DNA from: Flammeovirga sp. EKP202
GTDB taxonomy: Bacteria; Bacteroidota; Bacteroidia; Cytophagales; Flammeovirgaceae
DNA length: 64,000 nucleotides
Assembly (NCBI RefSeq): GCF_014534745.1
Contig: NZ_JACVVP010000023.1
Span: 1-64,000 of the forward strand
Direction: 5' to 3'
The notes beneath the pieces are model-generated. The model was not told the DNA's origin and searched no databases. It saw only the letters and a program-made list of their open reading frames with translations. A program made the translations under genes and the position numbers. Of this stretch, positions 17,120 through 26,438 are shown piece after piece. Numbering within the stretch: position 1 is the first letter of the stretch; every line of letters starts with the position of its first letter.

Positions 17120-18625
17120 GTGATATTAGAAGAAAATATACGCCTTATTTTCGGTTTGAAAGTCCGAATGCATAGGCAAGAGCAGAAATTATCTTTATCG
17201 GAATTAGCAAAAAAGGCTGAAATGTCTGTTTCCTATATCAACGAAATTGAAAAAGGAAAAAAATACCCGAAGAGAAATAAAATAACATCACTCGCAGCTG
17301 CATTAAAAGTATCTTATGATGAGTTGGTGTCTTTGAAGATTTCCAAAAAATTGGGGGCAATTTCAAAGTTATTGAACTCTAATATCCTTCAAGAATTACC
17401 ACTTGATGTTTTTGGTTTAGAGCCAAGAAATTTATTGGAGTTAATGTCTGATGCTCCTTCCAAACTTTCTGCTTTCATCAATACCATCATTGAGATTTCT
17501 AGAAATTACAACCTCACCGTAGAGAACTTTTACTTTTCGGTGTTACGTTCTTATCAGGAAATCCATGACAATTACTTTGAGCATGTTGAATTTGCAGCCA
17601 ATGAGTTTAGAAGAAAAATCATTGATGATGAGAAGCCTTTAGAAATTCAACTTCGCCAATACCTTACTACTTTTTGTAATTATAGAATTGATGAAGAAAG
17701 CCTTTCTGAACACGAAGCTTTAGATACTCTAAGAACAGTAATTAAAGTAGAAGATGATGGTACGCACGTCTTGATGATCAATAAAAAGCTGAATGCTAGA
17801 AGACGTACGTTTATTTATGCACGTGAAGCTGCCTTTCAGGTTTTAAATCTTCAAGAAAGGTCAATGACCTACTCTTGGATGCAGGTGAAATCATTTGATA
17901 TGCTTTTCAATGATTATATGGCGACCTACTTTGCTGGGGCATTTTTAGTACCTGAGGAAGCTTTAGTCAAAGACCTTGAAGGAATTGTACATAGCAATAC
18001 CTTCTCTAATGAGAAAATGTTAGACTTAATTGTAAAACATAATACTTCTCCAGAGACTTTCCTTCACCGTCTTACAAGTATTCTTCCAAAGCATTTTGGA
18101 TTAAGTAAAATCTTCTTCTTACGACTAGACCACATTCCAGGCTCCAATCGTTATTCTCTCACCAAAGAGCTTCACCTTGATGGTTTGCACAGTCCACACG
18201 GCACTGTATTAAGTGAGCACTATTGTAGAAGATGGGTTTCTCTGAAGATTTTTGAAGATCTTGAACAAGCTAGAGCAGAAGGAAAAGAAGACGAATATAT
18301 TTGTGACGCCCAAACGTCAAGATACATTACTTCAGGTAAGGAATACTTCTGTATCAGTGTTGCAAGAGCATTACCATTAGTAGACGAAACCATCGATACC
18401 AGTATTACAATTGGATTCTTGATCAATGACAATTTCAGAGAAAAGTCCAAATTATGGCAATCTGAAAAAGTAAGAATGGAATTTGTCAATGAGACATGTG
18501 AACGCTGTCCATCAGTAGACTGTCAAGTGAGAGCTTCCGACTCTATTGTATTGAAAAAAGAACAACAAGAAAAAGAAAGAATTTCTGCTTTAGAAGCAAT
18601 TTTAGGAAAACCTGTTGTATCTTAG
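17120..18625 (+). CDS. XRE-family regulator of the ScfR/RamB type
   Basis: The 501-residue protein starts with a Cro/CI-type HTH (about 5-70; LSLSELAKKAEMSVSYINEIEKGKKYP) and continues with an IrrE/ImmA-like middle and a C-terminal cysteine cluster CERCPSVDCQVRAS near 455-468. This layout is that of the short-chain fatty acid metabolism regulators. The metallopeptidase HExxH of IrrE is degenerate (AREAAFQVLNL), while the following YFAGAFLVPEEA pattern is kept. The start is GTG; the next ATG would cut the first HTH helix. It stands alone with no target operon beside it. Confidence 0.85.
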   Translation: MILEENIRLIFGLKVRMHRQEQKLSLSELAKKAEMSVSYINEIEKGKKYPKRNKITSLAAALKVSYDELVSLKISKKLGAISKLLNSNILQELPLDVFGLEPRNLLELMSDAPSKLSAFINTIIEISRNYNLTVENFYFSVLRSYQEIHDNYFEHVEFAANEFRRKIIDDEKPLEIQLRQYLTTFCNYRIDEESLSEHEALDTLRTVIKVEDDGTHVLMINKKLNARRRTFIYAREAAFQVLNLQERSMTYSWMQVKSFDMLFNDYMATYFAGAFLVPEEALVKDLEGIVHSNTFSNEKMLDLIVKHNTSPETFLHRLTSILPKHFGLSKIFFLRLDHIPGSNRYSLTKELHLDGLHSPHGTVLSEHYCRRWVSLKIFEDLEQARAEGKEDEYICDAQTSRYITSGKEYFCISVARALPLVDETIDTSITIGFLINDNFREKSKLWQSEKVRMEFVNETCERCPSVDCQVRASDSIVLKKEQQEKERISALEAILGKPVVS

Positions 18626-18769
18626 GCGAAGAATAATTCTGCTGTTGAGTATAACTTAGCAATTCCGGTTGCTAATAACATATTAAAAAGACGAAGAGAT
18701 TCATGGAATTATTCAATTCTTGAAATTTCTTCGTCTTCTGTATTTTAAATAATTAAGTATCAATAAACT

Positions 18770-18935
18770 CTAGTACTTAAGCTGTTGTATAATTAAAATC
18801 AGAAGTTTTGGGTTTTCTTTTTTTACTCTACTTGGTGTGAGAATATCAGCACATAGCCGTGACTATGCTTTTCTATTCTGACTAGACTAAAAAATACTAT
18901 CCAACTTATCCCAATTTTAGATGTTCAACTGCTTA
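18770..18935. repeat. Dispersed repeat B, copy 1
   Basis: The segment 18815-18935 aligns with 41384-41506 at about 80 percent by eye, including an identical CCAACTTATCCCAATTTTA. It contains a CATAG...CTATG hairpin. The left part starts TAGTACTTAAG, a relative of the ends of repeat A. It occupies most of the gap 18626-18960, which also has an AAGACGAAGA/TCTTCGTCTT hairpin at about 18689-18736 just after the preceding gene. Confidence 0.65.
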
Positions 18936-18960
18936 CACTTTTTCATCGTTAGAAATCTTC

Positions 18961-21609
18961 GTGACATTACGCACAAAACATATTTTCTATTTAATACTTT
19001 TCATTTGTATGAGTAGTTCCCTCCTTTTTGCTCAAAAAAGAGTAAAGGAGAAGTATGACTTTGATTTTGATGAAGTCAGTTGGTCAGAAGCTATTCATAC
19101 CCTTTCCAAAGAGTGTAATCTCAATTTCATTTATAGTGATGACAACCTACCTGTAGTAAATCGTTTTACTTTTCAAAAGAAAAACGCCACACTGGAAGAA
19201 GTACTAACAGCACTTTTTGATGGGAAATTTTTAGGATACAGAATGGATGGAGACGATGTCATTGTGTCTGTCATCAGAATTCCATTAGATTCAAAAGAAG
19301 GACGAAGACTCACCCGATATCCTGTCAACGGTATCATCAGAGATCAATATTCACAAGAAACAGTCATTGGAGCCACGGTCTTTTTTGAAGATATTTCCAT
19401 AGGTACTGTAAGTAACTTTAATGGCTTCTATTCCATCTCTGTCCCGGCGGGAAAATACCTTGTTTCGATCAAATCATTAGGATATGTCAATCTTGATACA
19501 ATCATTGACGTAAAAGGGGAAACGGAAATGCACCTCAACCTAAAAGTCAAAGAAACGAAACTTAGAGAAATTGTAGTACTTTCAAGTAACTCAGAGGTTT
19601 ACGATGGTATATTACAATTGAGTAATATCACTACCGTTACACCTGAAGCAACGAACGAGCTTCCTTTAATTTTGGGAGAAGGCGATGTCATGAAATCTCT
19701 ACAGTTAATGCCTGGCTTCAAAAGTGCCAATGAAGGGAGTTCTGAAATTTCAGTGAGAGGAGGTGGTACTGATCAAAACCTATTTTTAATTGACAATGTA
19801 CCCATTTATAATGCGACACATAGTTTAGGATTTTACTCGATTTTCAATACCAACTCCCTTAAAAATGTACAAACCTATAAAAGTGGTATTCCTGCTCAAT
19901 ATGGTGGTAGAGGATCTTCTGTCATTGATGTGCATTTAAAAGAAGGAAACAATCAAAAACTTCGATTTTCAGGCGGAATTGGAACCATGTCAGCCAATGC
20001 GACATTAGAAGTTCCTATTATAAAAGATAAATCTTCATTTATTATATCAGGAAGAAGGCCTTATACCGATTTACTCTCTAGTTCTACAAGAGGCGAAATC
20101 AATACGGTTTTATTCTATGATTTAAGTTCCAAATTGAAGTTTCAACTCGATAAGAAAAATACACTTTCTGTCTCTGCTTATTTCAGTAGAGACAAATTAG
20201 CTTTTCAAAATATTTCATCAAGTGAATGGGGAAATAAGACTGCCAATGTTACTTGGTCTTCTTTGCTTTCTCCAAAGACCTTTAGTAACCTTACTTTTTG
20301 GTATACCAACTATGACGTAGCCAATATTGTCAATAATATTCCAGAGACAAGCTACAGAACTACCTACGCTTTGGACGATTATGGTTTAAAGTACAAAGTA
20401 GAACAATACTTCACTCCTGATATCACACTCAAAGCGGGAATTGAAAGCATTTTGCATACCTACAATCAAGGTAGTATTACACCCTTTGATGAAGAATCGA
20501 TTGTCACTCCAAACGATCCTCAAGACATACGAGCTGTAGAGTCCGGTGCCTATATGGATTTTGAATGGAATATGAATCAAAAGGTAAAAGTTGGGCTTGG
20601 TTTACGCTATTCTAGATTTGACAATGTCAGAAATGAAAGAGAATATATCTATGATATTGAACCATTCCTTTTGCAAGCGGATAGTATTTCTGATGGTAAT
20701 ATTATTGATACAGTGAGAAATTCGGGAATTAGTTTTGATCATTCCTATCATAATATTGACCCTCGATTTTCAGTGAGTGTGGCCCTTACTCCACAACAAT
20801 CTGTTCGTGTTGCCTATGATCGCATGACACAATACGCTCAAGAGTTGGCTTTGACTACACTTCCTAGTAACTCTGGTGTTTGGATTCCTTCCAACAAATA
20901 CATCAAGCCACTGATCAATAACCAATATTCAATTGGGTACTTGACCAAATCAAGGGATAATATGTATGACTTTTCATTGGATGCTTATTACAAAACTTCA
21001 GATAATATTCTAGAATTTAAACCCAATGGTAGGTACATCGTCACCGATCATGTAGAAACTGACGTTACTACCGGGATTGGTCAAAGTTATGGTGTTGAAT
21101 CCATTTTCAGAAAAAGAAAAGGAAAACTTACCGGATCTGTTTCCTACACCTATAGTTTTTCTTTTATAAAAATACCTCAAATCAATAATGGCAATTGGTA
21201 TCCAACAAATCAGGACCAACGCCATGTTTTTAATATTTTAGCTTCCTTCCAAATCTCCAAACAAATTCAGTTTTCTGCTGTTTGGAATTATGCTTCTGGT
21301 CGACCGTATACTGCCCCTATTGGCAAGTATTATAAAGAAGGTTACGTAGTTCCAATTTATGGAGACAGAAATAAGGCAAGGCTGCCAAGTACGCATCATT
21401 TAGATATTTCATTGACTTTCTATAGAAAGATGAACGAACAAAAGAAGAATGAAAGTAGTTTCAATTTTTCTATTTATAATGTTTATGCACGTAAGAATAC
21501 CTATTCTTATATTTTCAGAAGTAAAAACAATAACCCACAAGAACTGGAAACTGTAAAGGTATATCTCTTTAGTATCATTCCTTCGTTCAGTTACAATTTT
21601 AAATTCTAA
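18961..21609 (+). CDS. TonB-dependent receptor with STN and carboxypeptidase-like domains
   Basis: An outer-membrane active transporter of 882 residues. In order: a signal peptide (1-25, ending LLFAQ), an STN domain (about 32-100), a CarboxypepD_reg-like beta-sandwich (about 118-190, ATVFFEDISIGTVSNFNGFY), a plug (about 225-330, with ISVRGGGTDQNLFLIDNVPIY) and a beta-barrel ending in ...YNFKF with terminal Phe. The STN domain usually marks signalling or FecA-type receptors. The start is GTG, chosen because it gives a complete signal peptide. The DUF4249 lipoprotein gene follows 7 bases later. The substrate is unknown. Confidence 0.92.
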   Translation: MTLRTKHIFYLILFICMSSSLLFAQKRVKEKYDFDFDEVSWSEAIHTLSKECNLNFIYSDDNLPVVNRFTFQKKNATLEEVLTALFDGKFLGYRMDGDDVIVSVIRIPLDSKEGRRLTRYPVNGIIRDQYSQETVIGATVFFEDISIGTVSNFNGFYSISVPAGKYLVSIKSLGYVNLDTIIDVKGETEMHLNLKVKETKLREIVVLSSNSEVYDGILQLSNITTVTPEATNELPLILGEGDVMKSLQLMPGFKSANEGSSEISVRGGGTDQNLFLIDNVPIYNATHSLGFYSIFNTNSLKNVQTYKSGIPAQYGGRGSSVIDVHLKEGNNQKLRFSGGIGTMSANATLEVPIIKDKSSFIISGRRPYTDLLSSSTRGEINTVLFYDLSSKLKFQLDKKNTLSVSAYFSRDKLAFQNISSSEWGNKTANVTWSSLLSPKTFSNLTFWYTNYDVANIVNNIPETSYRTTYALDDYGLKYKVEQYFTPDITLKAGIESILHTYNQGSITPFDEESIVTPNDPQDIRAVESGAYMDFEWNMNQKVKVGLGLRYSRFDNVRNEREYIYDIEPFLLQADSISDGNIIDTVRNSGISFDHSYHNIDPRFSVSVALTPQQSVRVAYDRMTQYAQELALTTLPSNSGVWIPSNKYIKPLINNQYSIGYLTKSRDNMYDFSLDAYYKTSDNILEFKPNGRYIVTDHVETDVTTGIGQSYGVESIFRKRKGKLTGSVSYTYSFSFIKIPQINNGNWYPTNQDQRHVFNILASFQISKQIQFSAVWNYASGRPYTAPIGKYYKEGYVVPIYGDRNKARLPSTHHLDISLTFYRKMNEQKKNESSFNFSIYNVYARKNTYSYIFRSKNNNPQELETVKVYLFSIIPSFSYNFKF

Positions 21610-21616
21610 ACAAACA

Positions 21617-22459
21617 ATGAAATACTACTGCCTAATTATAGTACTATTTTTAACGATAATAGGGTGTGAAGAACCCGTCAAACTCGACTTACCTAGTGGT
21701 GAACCAAGTACTATTATTGATGCCAATATCTCTGAAAGTAATGTTATTTCTAGGGTCGTTTTATCGAAATCTTTAGGGTTTAATGATACTATAGACTTCC
21801 CTCCCATTGAAAACGCCAGTGTGGTGTTATCAAACAATACAACCTCTTTTTCATTTAATTACGTCAGCACTTCAAGTGTAGGTGCAGTGTATGAGGCACA
21901 AAATAATGTAGAGCTTGAAGAAGATCAATTTTACTTTTTCTCGGTCTATCTTCCTGGTAGTATTGAAGACCCCGATACACTCTACCAAGCTTCTATGAAA
22001 ATGCCGACAAAAGTACCCATAGATTCTATCGGTTTTAAATCTACTAACGAACCCGATCAACACGTATTAAGGATATTTTTCACGGATCCCGAAAATGAAA
22101 GAAATTACTATAGTTGGAGGGTTTCCCAAAAAATCAATGGGCAATTTGTCCTTCTATCTAATAACAAAGTACCTCTTTATACTGATCAGGGAATTGATGG
22201 AAAGTCTGTTTTTGTGGAGTTTACAAGCAAAAACTTCTCTGAAAGCGATACAATTCAAGTCCACTTCAAGTCACTCACTAGAGATACCTACGACTATTAT
22301 AGAGCACTCAATAATCTAATTGATGTTTCAGGCACCAACACCTCTGCGGATAACCCTAGAAGTAATTTTATCAGTAGTGCAGGCGATCAATCTTTCGGTT
22401 ATTACTCTTTAGAAGGAGTTGACGATTCTGAAGTTTTTGCTGTAGGAGATACTTTATAG
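21617..22459 (+). CDS. DUF4249 lipoprotein, partner of the TonB receptor
   Basis: The 280-residue protein has a lipoprotein signal peptide (MKYYCLIIVLFLTIIGCEEP; Cys at 17) and an immunoglobulin-like N-terminal part (IDANISESNVISRVVLSKS), as in DUF4249 proteins. These are usually encoded just behind TonB-dependent receptors with an STN or carboxypeptidase domain, as here. It is a likely surface or periplasmic accessory of the transporter, by analogy with SusC/SusD-type pairs. It ends with a 6-base tail-to-tail overlap with the minus-strand gene at 22454. Confidence 0.85.
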   Translation: MKYYCLIIVLFLTIIGCEEPVKLDLPSGEPSTIIDANISESNVISRVVLSKSLGFNDTIDFPPIENASVVLSNNTTSFSFNYVSTSSVGAVYEAQNNVELEEDQFYFFSVYLPGSIEDPDTLYQASMKMPTKVPIDSIGFKSTNEPDQHVLRIFFTDPENERNYYSWRVSQKINGQFVLLSNNKVPLYTDQGIDGKSVFVEFTSKNFSESDTIQVHFKSLTRDTYDYYRALNNLIDVSGTNTSADNPRSNFISSAGDQSFGYYSLEGVDDSEVFAVGDTL

Positions 22460-22999
22460 TGCGAGTTTTTTCTTGAAGTATTTTTTCAACAAAGGCTGTG
22501 CAAACTTATAGACCTTAAAACCACCTCTAATCAGATATGGGCTAATGTATTCTTTGATTTTTTTTCTAAAGTAAAATGATAAAAAAGCCACGACAATGCT
22601 CAATATAGATTCTACGGCGTTATGAAAATCGATAGCATAGAGAATTGATATTGAATTGGCCAAAGTCATTAAAAAATAAGATAAAGCATCCCAAAATTCT
22701 TGATTAGTTTTCAACTTAAAAAAAGCGAATTCTACTTCATACCAATGCCTTCTTAACGCCCTTTTGATGAGACTGGAATTAAGTTGAATTTCAGTGTCTG
22801 TCATTTTAGGAATATAATTAAAAACATCTGCATCCAACTGAATTACGGTCATAAAACTATATTCCCCTCCAGTTTTTAAAAGCAGAGGGGTATTGATCTC
22901 TACCCCTCCGTTTTGGAAAGTTTCCACCAACATCTCAGCCGCATCCTTTGATGCTTTGAGTTGTTTGAGTTTTGCATTAAATACCTCCCAATTCGTCAT
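22454..22999 (-). CDS. Unrecognised membrane protein of the DVTSY cluster (third gene)
   Basis: I do not recognise this 181-residue protein. Residues 51-63 read TVIQLDADVFNYI, which parallels TVVQIDGDVTSYL in the neighbouring gene product and LLKGDVTSYV in the first one. Two hydrophobic segments follow (about 107-124 and 129-145), then a Lys-rich tail (FRKKIKEY, LLKKYFKKK). It could anchor a complex to the inner membrane. It is the last of three minus-strand genes (2-base gap to the next) and overlaps the DUF4249 gene by 6 bases. Confidence 0.75.
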   Translation of the reverse strand: MTNWEVFNAKLKQLKASKDAAEMLVETFQNGGVEINTPLLLKTGGEYSFMTVIQLDADVFNYIPKMTDTEIQLNSSLIKRALRRHWYEVEFAFFKLKTNQEFWDALSYFLMTLANSISILYAIDFHNAVESILSIVVAFLSFYFRKKIKEYISPYLIRGGFKVYKFAQPLLKKYFKKKLAL

Positions 23000-23001
23000 G
23001 T

Positions 23002-23865
23002 TTATGATTCAGTAGTTTTATTATTTCCGAAAATGGATGAAAATGCTTTTCCAGTCAAATCTGTCAGCACCTTGAAGAATGAAGACCAGTGTCCAGTTGC
23101 TTCATTGGTCGAGTTCTGATGGAAATTCATCACCATCGTTCTCAATTCAGGAGGAAGCTTAACAAACTTAGGAGTGAGGTAGGAAGTTACATCTCCATCA
23201 ATCTGCACCACTGTTTGAAGTAAAACCTGTTGGGTACCCAATTCCCAAGCTTTACGGATCTGCGTTATCTGTTCCGTTCCCAAATCCAGTTCTTCCACTT
23301 CATTCATTTCGCGAAGCAAAATATCATTATTCCATTTATGTGAACCCATTTGAGAAGGATACTTTTCATATTGACCTGCACCTCCATCATGGAATTCATC
23401 ATCGTATCCTCTCTGCCCTTGCTTTGTTTCAATGGCTAATTTAGTACGTTGCATTTTGAACATTCCGATAAAGTTGGCACTTTGTCGCTCGATTCTGTAA
23501 AGCATCTGAATTCTTTCTTTCAAACTTTCAGACTGCTCATCCGTTTGCATACGAGGCAACAAAGACTCATAATACCTTTTTCCTTCCTGGGCTGCTCTCT
23601 TTACTTCATAAAAAGAATATTCACCAGCTCCTTCAAAACGCAACAAAAACTTCTCTTTACCAGAAGCATCGATAGCAGGAGGTGTTCCTTTGGCTTTTTC
23701 ACAAATACCATACTCTATCAATGTTTTTCTGTACCTCTCAATGATGTCTCTTAAGGCCAAACGTTTATTGACAGGCATTTTGGCACCTGTAGTATTTTCT
23801 TTTAAAATGGTATTAACTTCTAAAGTTAATAGCTCATTGGCGATAGACTTTAGGGATTTCTCCAT
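23002..23865 (-). CDS. Unrecognised soluble protein of the DVTSY cluster (second gene)
   Basis: This 287-residue protein has no recognised domain. The N-terminus (LKSIANELLTLEVNTIL, 5-21) resembles that of the upstream gene product (INNLVTLDIKTIV). Residues 218-230 read TVVQIDGDVTSYL, the module shared by all three proteins, followed by a helical stretch with FHQN. A GEYSF word at 81-85 also occurs in the membrane protein (45-49). A Gly/Tyr/Asp-rich segment lies at 149-170. No signal peptide or membrane segment is present. Confidence 0.75.
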   Translation of the reverse strand: MEKSLKSIANELLTLEVNTILKENTTGAKMPVNKRLALRDIIERYRKTLIEYGICEKAKGTPPAIDASGKEKFLLRFEGAGEYSFYEVKRAAQEGKRYYESLLPRMQTDEQSESLKERIQMLYRIERQSANFIGMFKMQRTKLAIETKQGQRGYDDEFHDGGAGQYEKYPSQMGSHKWNNDILLREMNEVEELDLGTEQITQIRKAWELGTQQVLLQTVVQIDGDVTSYLTPKFVKLPPELRTMVMNFHQNSTNEATGHWSSFFKVLTDLTGKAFSSIFGNNKTTES

Positions 23866-23871
23866 TGTATT

Positions 23872-24549
23872 CTATTCTTCCTCTTTTTTAGTATTTTCCT
23901 CATTGTCGCTTTCCGCTGAAGTCCCTTCATCAGATGAAGTAGCAGCGGGAGCATCGTAATCAATTGGAAGAGTATCTAAGGCTGGAGCGTCTGCAATTGG
24001 TTCTTCTGCTGCTGCAGTAGAAGCTGGGTCAAATGCTGCTGCTTCATAATCAGGAGCTGCTGCCGCCGTTTGCGAAGGATCAAATGCCGTTTCTTCAGGA
24101 TTATAAGAAAGAGCAGGTTGTGCTGTAGCTGTAGGCAAAACTTGTTGAGGTGCTGAAGCTGCACTGCTGTAAAAAGAATCAGCAGGCGGTACATCTACCC
24201 CCTTCGTTTTTGCATACAACTCAAATAAACTATAGACTGCCTTGATGTTATCATTAATAATAGCATGACCATGTTGTTCTTTTTGAGCATGAAAATCTCG
24301 AACCCATGCATATCTATCTTGCACTAGATCATTACTTACATAAGAAGTCACATCACCTTTCAAAAGGTGAATTTTGCTATTCATTACTTTATAGTCCGTT
24401 CCTTCTTTTTTTACGATTTCGTCTTTCTCTCCATTGACATGGAAATCACCGACAATGGTCTTTATATCTAGTGTAACTAAGTTGTTGATATAATCTTCAA
24501 TATTGTTGACAAAGTTCTGAAAGAACCCAACGTTTTCTTGATCTGACAT
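23872..24549 (-). CDS. Unrecognised acidic protein of the DVTSY cluster (first gene)
   Basis: A 225-residue protein with two parts. Residues 1-125 are folded-looking and include TLDIKTIVGDF (26-36), KIHLLKGDVTSYV (59-71) and RDFHAQKEQ (84-92). Residues 130-225 are a low-complexity Ala/Pro/Asp/Glu tail with a repeated AFDP-type unit (TAFDPSQTAAAA, AAFDPASTAAA) and a very acidic end. No signal peptide is present. It is the first gene of the cluster. A tail of this type could be a flexible linker. The function is unknown. Confidence 0.75.
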   Translation of the reverse strand: MSDQENVGFFQNFVNNIEDYINNLVTLDIKTIVGDFHVNGEKDEIVKKEGTDYKVMNSKIHLLKGDVTSYVSNDLVQDRYAWVRDFHAQKEQHGHAIINDNIKAVYSLFELYAKTKGVDVPPADSFYSSAASAPQQVLPTATAQPALSYNPEETAFDPSQTAAAAPDYEAAAFDPASTAAAEEPIADAPALDTLPIDYDAPAATSSDEGTSAESDNEENTKKEEE

Positions 24550-24685
24550 AGATAAGTATTAAGGGGTTAGAATTTGATTATAAAAATGCTTATATAAATT
24601 TGAATCAATTGAATGAAAATTCCAAAAATTTAAGATAAAGTAATCATTTAGGAAATACTCACAATTATTATTGGACGCACTATAC

Positions 24686-24693
24686 TATATTTG
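24686..24693 (+). promoter_or_regulatory. Promoter -7 box for hpt
   Basis: TATATTTG matches TAnnTTTG and lies 61 bases before the hpt start codon. A TTG occurs 15 bases upstream. The gap it lies in separates the divergent DVTSY cluster and hpt. Confidence 0.5.
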
Positions 24694-24754
24694 TCTTTTA
24701 CTTTCTTAATCTATCAAGAAAGAGTAATCAAAATAGTCTTATAGAGAAACACTC

Positions 24755-25303
24755 ATGGCTAAAGTCACAAAAGTATTAGATAAAGAATTCGTTCCTTTTA
24801 TCAGTAAAGAGGAAATTGCGAAACGTAATCAAGAGATTGGACAACAAATCACTAAAGATTACGAAGGAAAAGATGTATTGATGGTCAGCGTTTTGAATGG
24901 CTCATTCATGTTCACATCAGACCTTGCAAAAGAGATCGATTTGGAAATTGACATCTCATTTGTAAAATACTCCTCTTACCAAGGTACTGAGAGTACTGGT
25001 AAAGTAAAACAATTGATCGGTTTTAATGAAGCTGACGTTAGAGGTAAACACGTTATCATCGTAGAAGATATTGTGGATACAGGACGTACAATGAAAGCTT
25101 TATTAAAAGATCTTGAAGAAATGAAGCCTGCTTCTGTAAAAGTTTGTGCTTTACTTTACAAGCCTGAAGCTTTGAAAATTCCTATCACAATTGATTATGT
25201 TGGTTTTGAAATCGACCCTCGCTTTGTTGTAGGTTATGGATTGGACTATGATCACTTCGGAAGAAATATTCCTGAGATTTTAGTTTTGAAAGACAAAGCA
25301 TAA
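24755..25303 (+). CDS. hpt: Hypoxanthine phosphoribosyltransferase
   Basis: This purine salvage enzyme converts hypoxanthine or guanine with PRPP to IMP or GMP. The 182-residue protein has the PRPP-binding loop VIIVEDIVDTGRTM at 100-113 with its acidic pair, the flexible-loop pattern VKYSSYQGTESTG near 70-82, the VLNGSFMF strand-loop near 46-53 and the C-terminal FEIDPRFVVGYGLDY base-binding segment. Length is normal for the family. It is a single-gene unit with its own promoter box and terminator. Confidence 0.96.
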   Translation: MAKVTKVLDKEFVPFISKEEIAKRNQEIGQQITKDYEGKDVLMVSVLNGSFMFTSDLAKEIDLEIDISFVKYSSYQGTESTGKVKQLIGFNEADVRGKHVIIVEDIVDTGRTMKALLKDLEEMKPASVKVCALLYKPEALKIPITIDYVGFEIDPRFVVGYGLDYDHFGRNIPEILVLKDKA

Positions 25304-25325
25304 GCCTCTCTAAAAACGATATATT

Positions 25326-25365
25326 AAAAGGGCTTTCAGAAAATAAAAATCTGAAAGCCTTTTTG
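25326..25365 (+). terminator. Terminator of hpt
   Basis: AAAAGGGCTTTCAGA pairs with TCTGAAAGCCTTTTT around a 9-base loop and ends in a T-run. Confidence 0.9.
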
Positions 25366-25438
25366 TATTTCTAAATGCCCCTAATATTGTACACTCGTCG
25401 ATTATTTAGAATTTACTACCATAGGGTCATTCATTTCA

Positions 25439-26377
25439 TTAAAGTGGTTTTACAATATATTCATGAATTTTCACTCTGCCATCTCGAGTAATTTCCACTT
25501 TCCAATCTTCCTTGACATTCAAATTCAACGATTCTCCACTTGTCAATTCAGCTTCTAGGCTCACATTTAAATCAACATTATAAAGGCCATTGCTTTCTGT
25601 AACTACAATCGATTTGACCGAGTGCTTGTTATTCGGTTTTATCGTTTGCCTGATGCCATCGTACCACTCTTTAAAACCTTCATGACCAATAAATTTTCCT
25701 TCAGGAAATTGTAAAACTGTATCTTTCAGAAGATGATTAGTGAAATACCCTTCATCACCTAAAACATCAAACTGAGCAAACCACTCCTTTATAAAATCTT
25801 TAATTTTTTGTTCTGGGTCAGCATTCGATAAAGCATTTAATGTTTCCACAATGCTTTTCAATTGTTTCTCGGCTCTTTGCTCAACAATCTCTTGTGTATT
25901 GTATACGCCTGGAACGTAAACCATACCGTGCACGTAAATTGGATCTAGATAATTCATCTGAGCCATATAAGCCGACTGCTCCATTGGTTTTAAGAAATCC
26001 TCAATTCTAAAGTGATTGTAACCCAATGGCGAATAGGCATCACTTGGCCCTCCTACTGTAAAGCTCAATAAAAAGTTTTTCCCTTTTAGTTTATCACCCT
26101 CTGGGCCGTATGCAAAGTTAAAGGAGAACACTTCATCAAACCATAATTTCAAGATCGCAGGCATATTATACCAATAGAATGGATATTGGAAAATAACTGT
26201 ATCTGCTTTTAATAATGCTTCATGTTCTGCTTCAATGTCAATTTTATAATCTGGATATAATTTAAATATCTCTCTTACTTCTATCTCCTTTACTTTATCT
26301 TGGATTGATGACGAAATGTATTTGTTCGCGATTGAATTATCTAAGTTTGGGTGTGCTACAATCATTAATGTTTTCAT
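25439..26377 (-). CDS. NAD(P)H quinone oxidoreductase (flavodoxin-2 fold) fused to a SnoaL-like domain
   Basis: Residues 1-190 form a flavodoxin-like NAD(P)H:quinone reductase: MKTLMIVAHPNLDNSIANKY at the start, FQYPFYWYNMPAILKLWFDEVF (about 64-85) and FTVGGP near 105. Residues 200-312 look like a SnoaL/NTF2-type domain (FVKEWFAQFD-like start, ... FPEGKFIGHEGFKEWYDGIR, KVEITRDGRVKIHEY). Such reductases normally end near 200 residues, so this is a fusion. An 18-base word upstream is shared with the MarR gene 61 bases further up, which makes it a probable MarR target. Confidence 0.85.
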   Translation of the reverse strand: MKTLMIVAHPNLDNSIANKYISSSIQDKVKEIEVREIFKLYPDYKIDIEAEHEALLKADTVIFQYPFYWYNMPAILKLWFDEVFSFNFAYGPEGDKLKGKNFLLSFTVGGPSDAYSPLGYNHFRIEDFLKPMEQSAYMAQMNYLDPIYVHGMVYVPGVYNTQEIVEQRAEKQLKSIVETLNALSNADPEQKIKDFIKEWFAQFDVLGDEGYFTNHLLKDTVLQFPEGKFIGHEGFKEWYDGIRQTIKPNNKHSVKSIVVTESNGLYNVDLNVSLEAELTSGESLNLNVKEDWKVEITRDGRVKIHEYIVKPL

Positions 26378-26389
26378 AACTTATCTTTA

Positions 26390-26407
26390 TTAGTTGTACA
26401 TACAAAT
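26390..26407. promoter_or_regulatory. Probable MarR operator upstream of the quinone reductase
   Basis: TTAGTTGTACATACAAAT is identical to 26913-26930, in front of the MarR gene. The core TTGTACATACAA is an imperfect palindrome, as expected for a dimeric MarR-type regulator. It lies 13 bases before the start codon. Confidence 0.75.
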
Positions 26408-26438
26408 GTTTTTATAAAAAAATAGAGAATTAATTTCC

